A stretch of DNA of 64,000 bases from an uncultured Bacteroidota bacterium (lineage in GTDB: Bacteria; Bacteroidota; Bacteroidia; Bacteroidales; P3): NCBI GenBank assembly GCA_902762805.1, contig CACWPQ010000002.1:100088-164087 (forward strand), read 5' to 3'. The translations under genes were made by a program, and so were the position numbers. A model generated the notes under the pieces. It was not told the DNA's origin. It searched no databases and saw only the letters and a list, made by a program, of their open reading frames with translations. Shown here piece after piece: positions 49,565 to 59,111 of the stretch (its first letter is position 1; each line of letters starts with the position of its first letter).

Positions 49565-52500
49565 TCAAGGGGTAACGGCCTCGAAGATGGCGGTGTAGCT
49601 CTTCGTACCCTCGACGAGGACGTAGCGGCTGGCATTCTGCCAACCGGCGCCGCTATCGGCCCACCTGACGAACTTATAGCCCGCATTGGGGGTGGCCCTA
49701 AGCTGGGTACTCTGGCCCACGGTGAACTCGCCGCTGCCGGTAACGGTGCCCATGGCTGTGTTGTTGGCGGTGGCGGTAATCTGGTACTTGGGCAGAGCCT
49801 CGAACTGGGCGGTGAAGGTGGCATCGCCGGAGACGGTAACGTGGCGGGGGTTGAAGGAGGAGCCGTCGCTCCAGCCGGTGAAGCGGTAGCCGTCCGCGGG
49901 CGCGGCGGTGATGACGGCCACCTGGTCGACGTCGTAGTTGCCGCCGCCGGAGGCGGTGCCCATCGCGTCATCGGCGGAGGTGACGGTGATGGTGTATTCG
50001 ACTATGGCCTCGAACTGGGCGATGTAGGTGGTGTCGGAGTTGATGGCGATGTAGCGGGGGTTGCTGGTGTTGCCGTCGTGCCACTGCGTGAAGCGGTAAC
50101 CGGCCTTGGGCGTGGCCTTGATTTGCACATCCTGGTCCTGCAGGACGGTGCCGCCGCCGGTAACGGTGCCCATCGAGGCGTCGGCGGTAGTCACGGTGAG
50201 GGTGTAGGCGGTGGTGGCGTCCACGCCGATGATGACGCGGGTGTTGCCGAGCACCTTGGCGTCGTTGCCGCCGCCATAGACGTTGCCCATCACGGTGCCA
50301 TGGTGGATGTGCACCTTGGTGGAGTAGTTCTCGGCGGGGTGGTCGATGACGGCGGTGCTACCCTGGCCGCCGCCGAAGACGTTGTTCATGACGGTGCCGG
50401 AGTACATATCGACCACGGGGATGTAGTTGTCCTTGCCGGAGCCGTAGGAGGCATTGCGGCCGCCGCCGTAGACGGAGCCGGTTACGAGCGGGCGGTTGCG
50501 GTGGGCCTTGTTGCCGTCGGCGGTGCTGGCGGCCACCGAGTCGGGGGTGCCGATATTGACCTTCACCCTGCCCATGGGCTTGCCGGTGGCGTCGTTGGCG
50601 CCGAAGACGTCGTTGACCTGTCCGCCGAGGATGTTGACCTCCACATCGCCGTACACGGTGGCGAAGGCGTTGTCGGGACCCCAGGCGCCGCCGAAGATGG
50701 CGCCGCCGAGGTGCCTGCCGGAGTAGAAGTTGACGGTGGTCCTGTAGTTGGTGTTATAGCCTTGGCCCTGGGCCTCGGAGGTGTCGATGGAGGTGAGGTA
50801 GATGGGGTAGTCATAACCGCTTATGAGGTACGTGCCGATTTGTGTGCGGGTAATGCTGCCGCCGTTGGTGGTGCCCTGCTGGCTGCCGCCGTAGATGTCG
50901 CCGTAAATGGTGGGGCCGTCGGTGCCGGCGGCGCCGAAGTTGAGGGTTACATCCTTGAATACGGCCGTCTCCTTGCCGAGGCCGCCGCCGCAGACCACGC
51001 CGGGGAGCTCGGGCGTGCCGACGGTGCCGCCGAGGATGTCGAGGGTAACACTCTCGGTCATGAAGCCCCAGGTGTTGCAGCCGCCGTAAATGCCGCGCTT
51101 GACGAGGCCGCCGGTCATGCGTATGTCGGCCATGCGGCTCATCTTCTGGTTGGAGCCGCCGAAGACACGTCCTCCCACCTCGCCGCCGAGGATGCGCAGG
51201 GTGGCCATGCCCTTGGCGCGCGAGTCTTTGGTGGTGTCGGAGCCGCCGGACTGGCCGATTTTGTTGGCTTTATCCTTGGCCAGGGCTTCCTCGAGGCCGT
51301 TACCGGTGTTGTTGTAGCCGAAGTTGCCGCCACCGTAGACGTCGCCTTCCACGACGACGTTGTCGGCCACATAGACAAAGGAGCTGTCGATGCGGCCCAT
51401 GCGGTGGAACTTGTAGGCGTTTTCGTTCCAGTCGGTACTGATTGGTCCACTGGTATTGAACTGGATGGGACGTATGCCGCAGCCGGCGCCGAAGATATTG
51501 CCGTCGGTAGAGCCGTTGATGCCGCCGTTGTTGCCCTGAAAGAGGATTGAGTCGCCGACGGTGGTGTGGGTGGTGTCGCCGCTGCCGACATGGAAGTTGC
51601 CGCCGGCGTAAATCCAGGCGTTGCCGTAGTGGATACCCTCCCACTGGTCGACATTGGCGTCGCCGCCGTTGACACCGCCGGAAACCCAGGCGCGGACAAC
51701 ACCGCCGGTGATAATCATCTGACGGCCGCCGCCGGAAGCGGTGTAGGTGTTGCCGCCGCCGAAGAGGGCGCCGGTGATGATGCCGCCCGTCATGCGGAGG
51801 GTGGAGACATCGTTGGGGGTCTCGTCGCCGTCACGATAGGGGTCCCAGAATATGCCGCTGGCGCCGGTGGTACCCGGCTGCTTGGCCCAGCGGGAGAGGT
51901 CGTTGGTGCGGTCCCAGGCGCCGAGGGAGACGCAGCAGTTGAGCATGCCGCCTTCGATAAGCATGCGGCGCTTGCCGCGATGTATATTATTGGCGGATAC
52001 GCAGTTGTAGATAGACTTGGGCGTCCAGGAGAGGCGGTTGCCGGAGAAGGTAACGCCGTGGACGGTCTTGTCCGGGAAGAAACGGCCGGCAGCCGTGCTG
52101 CCCTCCATGTGGCCGATTTCGCGGTCGATGATTTCCTGGCCGACAAAGCCGCTCTTGATAATCATCTCGCTGTAGACGCTGTCCTTGTCCTGATGGTTGA
52201 TATTGCCATTGAAGTTGCCGACGCGGAAGGGGCGGTAGATTTTGGTCTTGGCGTTCTTGTAGACCTCGTGGTAGAGCATCGAGTCGAGGGTAGCATAAGG
52301 CTGGCCATCGGGGCCTGTGTGGGAGGCATAGTCGGTGCCCAGGTTGCGCACCTTCTGCGCCTCGTCGGCACGGTCGTAGTCGGTACCCATGATGAAACGG
52401 ACGTGGTTGTCGGTGCCGTCGGCTCGGTGACTAGGGGTGGTCTTTGTTTCAATCTTTCCATCACCAAAGATATTCGTCATGTCATTACCCTCCTGGGTCT

Positions 52501-55500
52501 GGTAGTTGGCATTCCAGCCATAGATAGTCATCAGGCAGCCCACATAGCCGCTCTCCAGACGGATGGTGATGTCCAAGTCTCTGGTGAGTACTTCTCTTGT
52601 CGGGAATTCGTTCCCAAAATTGACACCGCTATTGATTTTTACGCCGCCGCTGGTGAGGACATAGTTGTCCGCGTCGCGACGGAAGCCCCAGGTGGCGGCG
52701 TTAGTGGCGTTGTTGTTTACGAGCGGCCCGAAACCCCAGATGTAGTTGAAGGTTCCCAGGTTGTCGTCGAACATGGTTTCGATGCCGCGGCCGAGAGTGA
52801 GGTTGTGGGTGCCGTCGGTGGCGATGGTGCCCCAGGTGGCGGCCGGGGTGCCGTCGAGGAAGAAGGCGTTGCGCTCGCCGCGCAGGCGGCTGAAGGCGAG
52901 GTACTCGAAGCGCACGTCGGAACAGATGGTAACCACGCGGTTGTCCTGCTTCGTCAGGCCCGGGCAGAGGTCGATGTAGGTGGGCACGCGCTCGACACCC
53001 GTGGGGGTGGTGGTGGCGGTCTTCACGGGGCCGTAGGCGGGGGTAACGCCGTCGTAGGTGCCGTTGGGGAAGACCGAGGTGTAGGTGGCGTTGTAGTCCC
53101 ACTCGCTGCCGTTGGGGTTGCCGGCCTCGACTATCAATTGCGGCCAGTCAGTGCCCTTGACGGGGCCAGTGAGGCGGAAGACGCCGTTGAGCACCACGAA
53201 GTTGCGCTCGATGCCGGCGATGTCGCGCTCGGCGAACTGACCCCAACCCTTGGAGGGGTGGTGCGACCACGCCATACTGGGACCCACCGTGTAGCGCACG
53301 GCGGCGGGAGCCCAGAGGGCGGTGAACTCAAGCTCCAGGGTGGAACTGGCCTCGAAATAGAGGGCCTTGTCGGCCTTGATCACATCGCCCACGGCCAGCG
53401 GCGTGCCGCCGGTCTTGGTGGTGTAGACGCTGCCGCCGGAGATGCGGTCGATTCTCCACATGTAGAAGCCACGCCAGCAGGGGGCGCCGATGTAGGAGGC
53501 CGGGGAGAGGGCGAAGGTGTTGGATGCCAGGTTGTAGTCGGCGGGGTTGCCGAAGGTGGGGCGGCGCGAGAAGGGGTTGAAGATGGTGCGGTACTCGACG
53601 CGGCCGGTGCCCTCGTTCTTGTTCAGGCGGTCGAGGGTCTTATAGTAGACGAGGGTGTGGTAGTGGCGCTCCTCGGGCGAGATGCCGACGCTGACATCGG
53701 AGGGGCTGCAGTTGGCGGTGAACTCGGACATCTGCACCGGCACATAGTAGGCCATGTCCTCGTTGCCCTCGGTGTAGGTGATGTTGGAAGAGACGTTGGC
53801 GGTGCCGTGGCCGCGGTAGGTAATCTTCACATCCAGGGGGTTGAGCGAGCGTAAGGGCTTGTCGACCTCGGTGGTGTAGATTTTCCAGTCGTGGGGCTCG
53901 AGGTCGTTGAGCACCACGGTGCCCGTGGACTCGTAGAGGCCGGTCTCGGGGGCCGAACCGATAAGGTCGACGAAGTAGACCTCCAGGACATTGCTCCAGG
54001 CGCTGTAGTCGCTGCCGCACAGCGCACGGACGCGGGCATAGTAGTACTCGCCCACCGTCAGGCCGTCGAAGCTGGTGCCGGTGGTGGCGCCAGTGGCGGT
54101 GCGGAGGCCGGAGGAGAAGGCGTTGTCGGAGGCAAGCTGCACCTCGTACTGGCTGGCGATGCCGTTCCACATGAGGTGGAGCTCGTCGCCATCGATGCGG
54201 TCGATGGCCAGGGAGGTGGGTTGCGGGCACACGGTAGTGAAGTTCACAGTAACCGGGTCGGAGAGGACGCCGGGGGCGCAGACGGCACGCACGGTGGCGG
54301 TGTAATCGGTGTTGGGGGCGAGGCCGGTGAAGGTGTGGGAGGGGGAGGAGACGGTAACGGGGCTGCCGCCGTCGAGGGAGACCTGCCACTGGGTGGCGGA
54401 ATTCACATCGCTCCAAGTGAGGGCGGCGGAGGTGTAGTTGGGGACAGCCACAAGGTTGGCAACGGGGGAGCAGGCGACGGTGCGGAAGGTGATTTCGGTG
54501 GGATTCGAGATGTCGTCGTCGCTACAGACGGATTTTACCTGGGCGGTGTACTCGGTGTTGTGGGTGAGGCCGGTGAAGGTGTAGTCGGTGGAGGTAACGG
54601 TAACGGGGCTGCCGCCGTTGAGGGAGACCTGCCAGCGGCTGGCGGAATTGAGGTCGGTCCAGGAGATGGAGGCGCGGTCGTACTGGACATCAGTCTCCTG
54701 AAGGTTGGTTACCGGCAGGCAGGTAACATTGTAGTCGACCTCCAGATTGTCGATGTTGCAAACCGCCAGGGTGCTGGTGTTGTTGACCCAGCGGAGGGCG
54801 ATACGCGTGGCATTGGCGGGAGCCGAGGCAAACGAGACCTCGACGTCCTTACCGACACCGGCGGCCTGCAGACCACCGGTGGTGGTAACACTCTCGCTCG
54901 AGGCATTGAAAGTGGCAACGGCGACGAAAGTGGTAACGCTGGTGGCATCGTTGCCGGTACCGTCGGCGGTTACGTAGCCGACTTCCAGCTGGCCGGCAGT
55001 GGAAGTATTGGTGCAGAACCAAAAGCTGAACTTGAGAATATTCAAGGAACTGTTCATCGGTGGCAACATCACATAGTTGACAGTGCCGGGGGTATACACC
55101 TGCGAGGTAGAGGCAGGATTGTTAAAAGTTCCCGTCTTGGAAACAATAGAGAAGCTTCTGTTGCCCGATTTCTGGAAACTGCACCTGTTGAAAGTGGCAT
55201 TAGTACTAACCATATGAGGCAGATAAGTGCCATTGCTAGGATTGGTCGAACCACCCAGATCCTTGCCATTACCGTTGGTATAGACACGCCAGTTGAGCGT
55301 AGAGCTATGGGTATTAACTTGATGAGCGGCAGCGAGGGCGCTGCCAGTGCCACCACCCCAAGTTATGCCGCAGGAGTTGGGCTCATCATTGTCAAAGTAA
55401 GCCCTGAAGGGGATAGGCTCGACGGTGGTCGCAACGGTGGGGCAGGGCGACTGCGCCGCAGCCTGCGGAGCCAAAAGCAGGACAAATGCTGCCGACAAAG

Positions 55501-55543
55501 CGGCTCTATATATAAAATTCATAGGATTTTTAAACATTCTCAT
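49565..55543 (-). CDS. Large exported protein with Fn3 and InlB-type repeats, no sorting domain
   Basis: 1992 residues. Signal peptide ends LLLAPQAAAQ. Residues ~270-530 hold three fibronectin III-like modules (VTNLQETDVQYDRASISWTD; LTHNTEYTAQVKSVCSDD; TGLAPNTDYTATVRAVC; EYYYARVRALCGSDYSAW). Residues ~1240-1740 contain many GGxVxGxVFGGG-type turns (GEVGGRVFGGSN; GTVMNNVFGGGQG; GTVMGNVYGGGND), suggesting a beta-helix. Three divergent InlB B-repeats end the protein (GYRFTQWHDG; GYRFTGWSDG; GYKFVRWADS). It stops just after the last repeat; no type IX domain follows. Confidence 0.88.
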   Translation of the reverse strand: MRMFKNPMNFIYRAALSAAFVLLLAPQAAAQSPCPTVATTVEPIPFRAYFDNDEPNSCGITWGGGTGSALAAAHQVNTHSSTLNWRVYTNGNGKDLGGSTNPSNGTYLPHMVSTNATFNRCSFQKSGNRSFSIVSKTGTFNNPASTSQVYTPGTVNYVMLPPMNSSLNILKFSFWFCTNTSTAGQLEVGYVTADGTGNDATSVTTFVAVATFNASSESVTTTGGLQAAGVGKDVEVSFASAPANATRIALRWVNNTSTLAVCNIDNLEVDYNVTCLPVTNLQETDVQYDRASISWTDLNSASRWQVSLNGGSPVTVTSTDYTFTGLTHNTEYTAQVKSVCSDDDISNPTEITFRTVACSPVANLVAVPNYTSAALTWSDVNSATQWQVSLDGGSPVTVSSPSHTFTGLAPNTDYTATVRAVCAPGVLSDPVTVNFTTVCPQPTSLAIDRIDGDELHLMWNGIASQYEVQLASDNAFSSGLRTATGATTGTSFDGLTVGEYYYARVRALCGSDYSAWSNVLEVYFVDLIGSAPETGLYESTGTVVLNDLEPHDWKIYTTEVDKPLRSLNPLDVKITYRGHGTANVSSNITYTEGNEDMAYYVPVQMSEFTANCSPSDVSVGISPEERHYHTLVYYKTLDRLNKNEGTGRVEYRTIFNPFSRRPTFGNPADYNLASNTFALSPASYIGAPCWRGFYMWRIDRISGGSVYTTKTGGTPLAVGDVIKADKALYFEASSTLELEFTALWAPAAVRYTVGPSMAWSHHPSKGWGQFAERDIAGIERNFVVLNGVFRLTGPVKGTDWPQLIVEAGNPNGSEWDYNATYTSVFPNGTYDGVTPAYGPVKTATTTPTGVERVPTYIDLCPGLTKQDNRVVTICSDVRFEYLAFSRLRGERNAFFLDGTPAATWGTIATDGTHNLTLGRGIETMFDDNLGTFNYIWGFGPLVNNNATNAATWGFRRDADNYVLTSGGVKINSGVNFGNEFPTREVLTRDLDITIRLESGYVGCLMTIYGWNANYQTQEGNDMTNIFGDGKIETKTTPSHRADGTDNHVRFIMGTDYDRADEAQKVRNLGTDYASHTGPDGQPYATLDSMLYHEVYKNAKTKIYRPFRVGNFNGNINHQDKDSVYSEMIIKSGFVGQEIIDREIGHMEGSTAAGRFFPDKTVHGVTFSGNRLSWTPKSIYNCVSANNIHRGKRRMLIEGGMLNCCVSLGAWDRTNDLSRWAKQPGTTGASGIFWDPYRDGDETPNDVSTLRMTGGIITGALFGGGNTYTASGGGRQMIITGGVVRAWVSGGVNGGDANVDQWEGIHYGNAWIYAGGNFHVGSGDTTHTTVGDSILFQGNNGGINGSTDGNIFGAGCGIRPIQFNTSGPISTDWNENAYKFHRMGRIDSSFVYVADNVVVEGDVYGGGNFGYNNTGNGLEEALAKDKANKIGQSGGSDTTKDSRAKGMATLRILGGEVGGRVFGGSNQKMSRMADIRMTGGLVKRGIYGGCNTWGFMTESVTLDILGGTVGTPELPGVVCGGGLGKETAVFKDVTLNFGAAGTDGPTIYGDIYGGSQQGTTNGGSITRTQIGTYLISGYDYPIYLTSIDTSEAQGQGYNTNYRTTVNFYSGRHLGGAIFGGAWGPDNAFATVYGDVEVNILGGQVNDVFGANDATGKPMGRVKVNIGTPDSVAASTADGNKAHRNRPLVTGSVYGGGRNASYGSGKDNYIPVVDMYSGTVMNNVFGGGQGSTAVIDHPAENYSTKVHIHHGTVMGNVYGGGNDAKVLGNTRVIIGVDATTAYTLTVTTADASMGTVTGGGTVLQDQDVQIKATPKAGYRFTQWHDGNTSNPRYIAINSDTTYIAQFEAIVEYTITVTSADDAMGTASGGGNYDVDQVAVITAAPADGYRFTGWSDGSSFNPRHVTVSGDATFTAQFEALPKYQITATANNTAMGTVTGSGEFTVGQSTQLRATPNAGYKFVRWADSGAGWQNASRYVLVEGTKSYTAIFEAVTP

Positions 55544-55605
55544 ATCTCCTATAATTTTGATTATTAAATTATTATATACTATCCTTTACATTTATGTTTA
55601 AAATG

Positions 55606-55613
55606 CAAATATA
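55606..55613 (-). promoter_or_regulatory. -7 box of the large exported protein gene
   Basis: TATATTTG followed by CAT on the minus strand, 62 bp before the ATG; the leader contains AGGAG just before the start codon, one of few Shine-Dalgarno-like sites in the window. Confidence 0.55.
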
Positions 55614-55689
55614 CAAAAAAAAACAATATATGCACGAAATATTTCGTACGCGAATATCTAAATAATGGACACACGCCCCGATGACTATA

Positions 55690-55743
55690 GGGGCGAATCA
55701 TCATTCGCCCCAGGAAATTGGACGGGCGAACAATGATTCGCCC
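55690..55743. repeat. Two GGGGCGAAT hairpins
   Basis: 55690-55711 (GGGGCGAAT, CATC, ATTCGCCCC) and 55724-55743 (GGGCGAA with TTCGCCC). They follow the Sel1 gene stop and flank the upstream side of the large protein gene, mirroring 49470-49540. Confidence 0.88.
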
Positions 55744-55755
55744 CTACGGAGAGGG

Positions 55756-57494
55756 CTACAGGGTTTTGAGGAGGTCGGCGGCGGCGGGGTGGCCGTTGTC
55801 GGCGGCGAGGGTGAGCCAGCGCTTGGCCTCTTTCTTGTTTTTCTTGACGCCTTCGCCGGTGTGGTACATCAGACCCACGTTGTAGCAACTCTGCAGGTTG
55901 CCGGCCTCGGCGGCGCGGAGGAACCACTGGAATGCTTGTTCGGAGTCTTCCTGGACGTATACGCCGTCGATGTAGCACATGCCGACGAGGAACATGCCGT
56001 AGGAGGAGCCGCGCTCGGCGGCCTCGTTGTAGAGGTTGAAGGCGCGGCGCGAGTTGAGGATGACGCCCTCGCCACGCTCGTAGCAGAGGCCGAGACGGCA
56101 GAGGGCCTCGAGGTTGCCGCGGTCGGCGGCCATCTGGTAGAGCTCGGCGGCACGCTTGGGGTCGACGGGTGCCACACGGCCGGAGAGGTGGCTGGCGGCG
56201 AGGCGCATCATGGCGGTGATGTTGCCGGCGGCGACGGCGCGGTCGTACCAGCGGATGGCCTCGACGGTGTCGTGCGGCACACCGTGTCCGGCGGCATAGA
56301 GGTCGCCCATATACATCATGGCGCGGGTACCGCCCTGTGCGATGGCGCTATCGTAGCAGAGGCGCGCCATGTGGAAGTCCTCCGGGGTGCCGTAGCCGTT
56401 GTAGTGCATCAAACCAAGGAATGTGTAGGCTTCGCCGTCGGCCATGGCCGGGGCCAGCTCGCTGACCATCTGGAAGGCAGTCTCGGGGTCGGCCTCGAGG
56501 CCGTTGCCGCCGGCCAACGCCTTGGCGTAAAGGAGCATGGCATCAATATTGCCATTTTCGGCAGCCGAGGCGATGTAGCCGATGGCGCGGTCGTAGTCGC
56601 CCTGGTCGTAGAGCCAGGCGCCGACCATGAAGTCGCCGCGCGGGTCGTCGAGCTGTGAGGCGGCGAGGTAGCAGGCCATAGCCGAGTCGGCATTGGCCTG
56701 CAGGCCGCCACGGCCGTAGTTGTAGCAGTCGCCCAAATGTCCCAAGGAGATGCCGTGGCCCAGCCGTGCAGCATGATGCAGGTAGGGGATGGCGGCGGCG
56801 GTGTCGACAGGGGTGCCGATGCCGTGTAGGTGCATGTTGGCCATAGCAATCGTGGCAACCAGGTTGTCGCCCCCCAGACGGTAGGCGCGGTCGACGAGCG
56901 CGAAGGCAGAGTCGAAGTTCTGCGCCACGAACTCGCCTTTGAGGTAGAAGTCGGCCAGCCAGGCATAGCCGTCGCTGACGCCGTGGTCGCCGGCCTGGCG
57001 GTAGAGGTGGAGCGCGCGGGCGGTGTCCTTCGGGGTGCCGAATCCCTGGTCGAGTGCGAGAGCGGTCTGCAGCATAGCCATGCTGTCGCCCTCGGCAGCC
57101 ATCTGGTTGAAGAGCACGTAGGAACTGTCCTCCTTGCCCTCGATACCGATACTGCGGCTGTAGCAGAAGGCGAGCCAGTAGCGGCCGTCGCGGTTGCCGG
57201 CGGCAGCCGAGCGGCGCAGGAGGCCGAGCCCCTTGGCCATGTCGGCTTCGGTGCCTTTTCCGAGGTTGCCGTTGAGATATAGCGCGCCGAGCTCGTAGTC
57301 GGCCTGGGGCGTGGCGGCTTGCCGGTAGTATTTCTCGGCTTTCTTGTATTCTTCGACTTTCTCATGGTAGCGTCCGAGGGCCAGGGCGGCTTCGGCATCG
57401 CCGGCCTTGGCCTGCTTTTTCAGCTGCTTGATGTCTTGCGCCGGCCACCAAAGGGGAGCATGGCGAGGGCAAAAAGTAGAATTCTCTTCATCAT
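55756..57494 (-). CDS. Secreted Sel1/TPR-like repeat protein with frameshift after the signal peptide
   Basis: About 580 residues. At least twelve Sel1 repeats, e.g. AALALGRYHEKVEEYKKAEK, AMMYMGDLYAAGHGVPHDTV, ALCRLGLCYERGEGVILNS and SCYNVGLMYHTGEGVKKNKK. The repeats share one frame from about 57446 to the stop. The natural start is in another frame: MMKRILLFALAMLP at 57494, a good signal peptide, and one extra C in the CCCC at 57453-57456 (minus strand) would join it to LWWPAQDIKQLKK. The continuous frame to 57552 begins upstream of the TACCTTTG box and so is unlikely to be used. Either an indel in the genome or a sequence error. Confidence 0.8.
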
Positions 57495-57516
57495 AAATGT
57501 CATCATTTTGGAAATG

Positions 57517-57524
57517 CAAAGGTA
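57517..57524 (-). promoter_or_regulatory. -7 box of the Sel1 protein gene
   Basis: TACCTTTG followed by CAT on the minus strand, 22 bp before the signal-peptide ATG at 57494. No good TTG partner. It supports the start at 57494. Confidence 0.55.
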
Positions 57525-57629
57525 CAAAAAATTCACCAAACGACGGAAACAATATTCTTACCCCCTATATATAATATTGACAAACAATAATATAATATAG
57601 GCCGAAAAAAGAATCACCATTTTTGGGTA

Positions 57630-57757
57630 TTGTGGGGTTTGGGAAACGGATGTACTTTTGCAGCCGAAATGGAACAACAAATGTTTTAAGATACAACGTC
57701 CATTTTGTGTTTTAGGACTAATAGCAACCGAGGGTCCCTGTCTTGGGACCCTCATTG
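57630..57757 (+). ncRNA. Candidate small RNA with own promoter and terminator
   Basis: TTG at 57630-57632, 20-bp spacer, TACTTTTG at 57653-57660, then about 85 nt ending at hairpin GAGGGTCCC/GGGACCCTC (57730-57753) and ATTGTTT. The only reading frame is a six-codon ATGGAACAACAAATGTTTTAA. No plus-strand gene follows, so a small RNA or leader peptide remnant is more likely than an mRNA. Confidence 0.4.
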
Positions 57758-57760
57758 TTT
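57730..57760. terminator. Bidirectional hairpin terminator
   Basis: 9-bp perfect stem GAGGGTCCC/GGGACCCTC with TGTCTT loop; ATTGTTT follows on the plus strand. On the minus strand it overlaps the menG stop. Confidence 0.7.
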
Positions 57761-58350
57761 CACTGCCATGTAGCGGCGGCAGACACCGAAGGTGTATTTG
57801 TGGTGGGTGATGTGGTCGAAACCGCAGCGTTGGAGTATGGCGGTCAGCGCGGAGCCCTTGGGGAAGCGCTCGATGGAGGCCGGGAGGTAGGTGTAAGCCT
57901 GCCGGTTGCCGGCCAAGAGGTGGCCGAGGAGGGGGATGATACGGCGGGCGTAGAGGTGGTAGAGCGGGCGGACAAGGGGGCTGTCGGGTGTTGCCATCTC
58001 GAGGAGCAGCAGGCGTCCGCCGGGCTTGAGGACGCGGAGCATCTCACGGAGTCCCTGCTCGAGGTGCACGAAGTTGCGGATACCGAAGGCGCAGGTTACA
58101 GTGTCGAAGGTGGCGTCGGGGAACGGCAGGTGCTCGGCGTCCGCCAATTGAAAGGACACGGCGCCCGGCATTGCGCTGAACACACGCCCCCGCCCTGCGG
58201 GCACTCCCTCTAGCTTAGAGGGGGAGTTGGAGTGCGTGGTATTCAACTGCTCCCCTAATTAGGGGAGCTGGCAGCCGCAGAGCGGCTGACTGAGGAGTGT
58301 GCCAATTTATGCCGGGCGATGGCGAGCATCTCCTGGCTGAGGTCCATCGG
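57752..58350 (-). pseudogene. menG: Broken demethylmenaquinone methyltransferase (menG/ubiE)
   Basis: The C-terminal two thirds are clear: FQLADAEHLPFPDATFDTVTCAFGIRNF, REMLRVLKPGGRLLLLEMATP and GSALTAILQRCGF...TFGVCRRYMAVKQ. Upstream on the same strand a second fragment reads MDLSQEMLAIARHKLA, the family segment that follows SAM motif I. Between them about 120 bp of repeat sequence (CTCCCCTAATTAGGGGAG and CCCTCTAAGCTAGAGGG palindromes) introduces stop codons, and the first ~70 residues with the DxGCGTG motif are missing where palindromic element E begins. The open frame 57752-58246 alone lacks the SAM site. Confidence 0.85.
58175..58300. repeat. Repeat insertion inside menG
   Basis: Contains CTCCCCTAATTAGGGGAG, AACTCCCCCTCTAAGCTAGA with AGGGAGT, CGCAGGGCGGGGGCGTGTG and GCCGCAGAGCGGC. 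Encodes SPSKLEGVPAGRGRVF in one frame. Limits are approximate, set by where menG homology stops. Confidence 0.7.
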
Positions 58351-58398
58351 CCCTTCCCCATTATTTCCCATCGTTGGGAAAATTTGGATACTTTTTGT
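58346..58398 (-). repeat. CCCATCGATGGG palindromic element, copy E (shortened)
   Basis: Minus-strand copy with AAAAAGTATCC, a palindrome with one mismatch (CCCAACGATGGG) and GGGAAGGGCCGA; the CCCTAG tail is absent and the menG fragment starts directly at GGGCCGA. Confidence 0.8.
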
Positions 58399-58429
58399 GG
58401 AGGGGAAGAGATCAGACTCCTCCATTAAG

Positions 58430-58850
58430 AAGCTGTTTTGTTCAGAAACTGTTTTGATTTTGTTGATGATATTCTTTTACGACATCGAAGGCGCAATGGG
58501 GTTCCATTGTAACAGAGATGTTGTGAAAAAAGCACCGTTTAGATGGCATAAGAAATACATTGAATAAAATCAAAACAGCTTCACAATGTTTTATGATTGT
58601 CCGCAAAGAGACGAAACATTGAAATCGCGTCTCTCCGAGACGCTGTGGGGAGGCTGTTTTCATGCCCCGGACTGCGAAAATCAATGATTTTCGCAGTCTG
58701 GGGTTATTGAATTTAAGCCTCTTTGAGGCTTCTTCGGGATAATGCGGACGGTCATTATAAAAATCATCAATCAAATTCAACCAGCTTATAAACCACGAGG
58801 AGAGGCGTGCGCCGGAAGAGGGGAAAACGACTCTAAAGTGCAAAGAAAAA
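58430..58850. other. Gene-poor stretch with a doubtful 133-residue ORF
   Basis: AT-richer than the surroundings and without promoter boxes of its own. A minus-strand frame 58442-58843 could encode 133 residues with SLIFAVRGMKTASPQRLGET and FFHNISVTMEPHCAFDVVKE. I recall similar short pieces scattered in Bacteroidota genomes as parts of a dispersed repeat, so it is treated as repeat-derived rather than a real gene. 58660-58700 has an inverted repeat (GACTGCGAAAATCA with TGATTTTCGCAGTC). Confidence 0.45.
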
Positions 58851-58905
58851 AAAGAGGACCCGCAGGAGTCCTCTCGTTTTTCGCTTGTGTATCAAGCCGG
58901 CGATG

Positions 58906-59091
58906 CTACTCTTGGTCGCCCTTGGCGATGGCGAGTTTGCCGCGGTAGTAGCCGCACTCGGGGCATACATGGTGATACATAACAGCTGCGCCGCAGTTGC
59001 TGCAGGTGCTCAACTGGCGGGTTTCCAACGCGTCGTGCGTTCTTCTTTTGGCCGTTCTCGTTTGCGAGAATCTGTGTTTCGGATGTGGCAT
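58906..59091 (-). CDS. rpmF: 50S ribosomal protein L32
   Basis: 61 residues. MPHPKHRFSQTRTAKRRTHD is the L32 opening; a four-Cys zinc ribbon follows (CSNCG, then CPECGYYRGK). It lies 20 bp after the DUF177 gene, the widely conserved yceD-rpmF pairing. Confidence 0.96.
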   Translation of the reverse strand: MPHPKHRFSQTRTAKRRTHDALETRQLSTCSNCGAAVMYHHVCPECGYYRGKLAIAKGDQE

Positions 59092-59111
59092 ATTATTACT
59101 TTTTTGATTTA

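Noticed and set aside
55756..57552. Sel1 protein starting at 57552
   Set aside because: That start lies upstream of the TACCTTTG box and gives no signal peptide, whereas a good one exists in the other frame at 57494.
58442..58843. 133-residue minus-strand ORF as a gene
   Set aside because: No promoter, unusual composition, and pieces look like a dispersed repeat; kept only as a low-confidence region.
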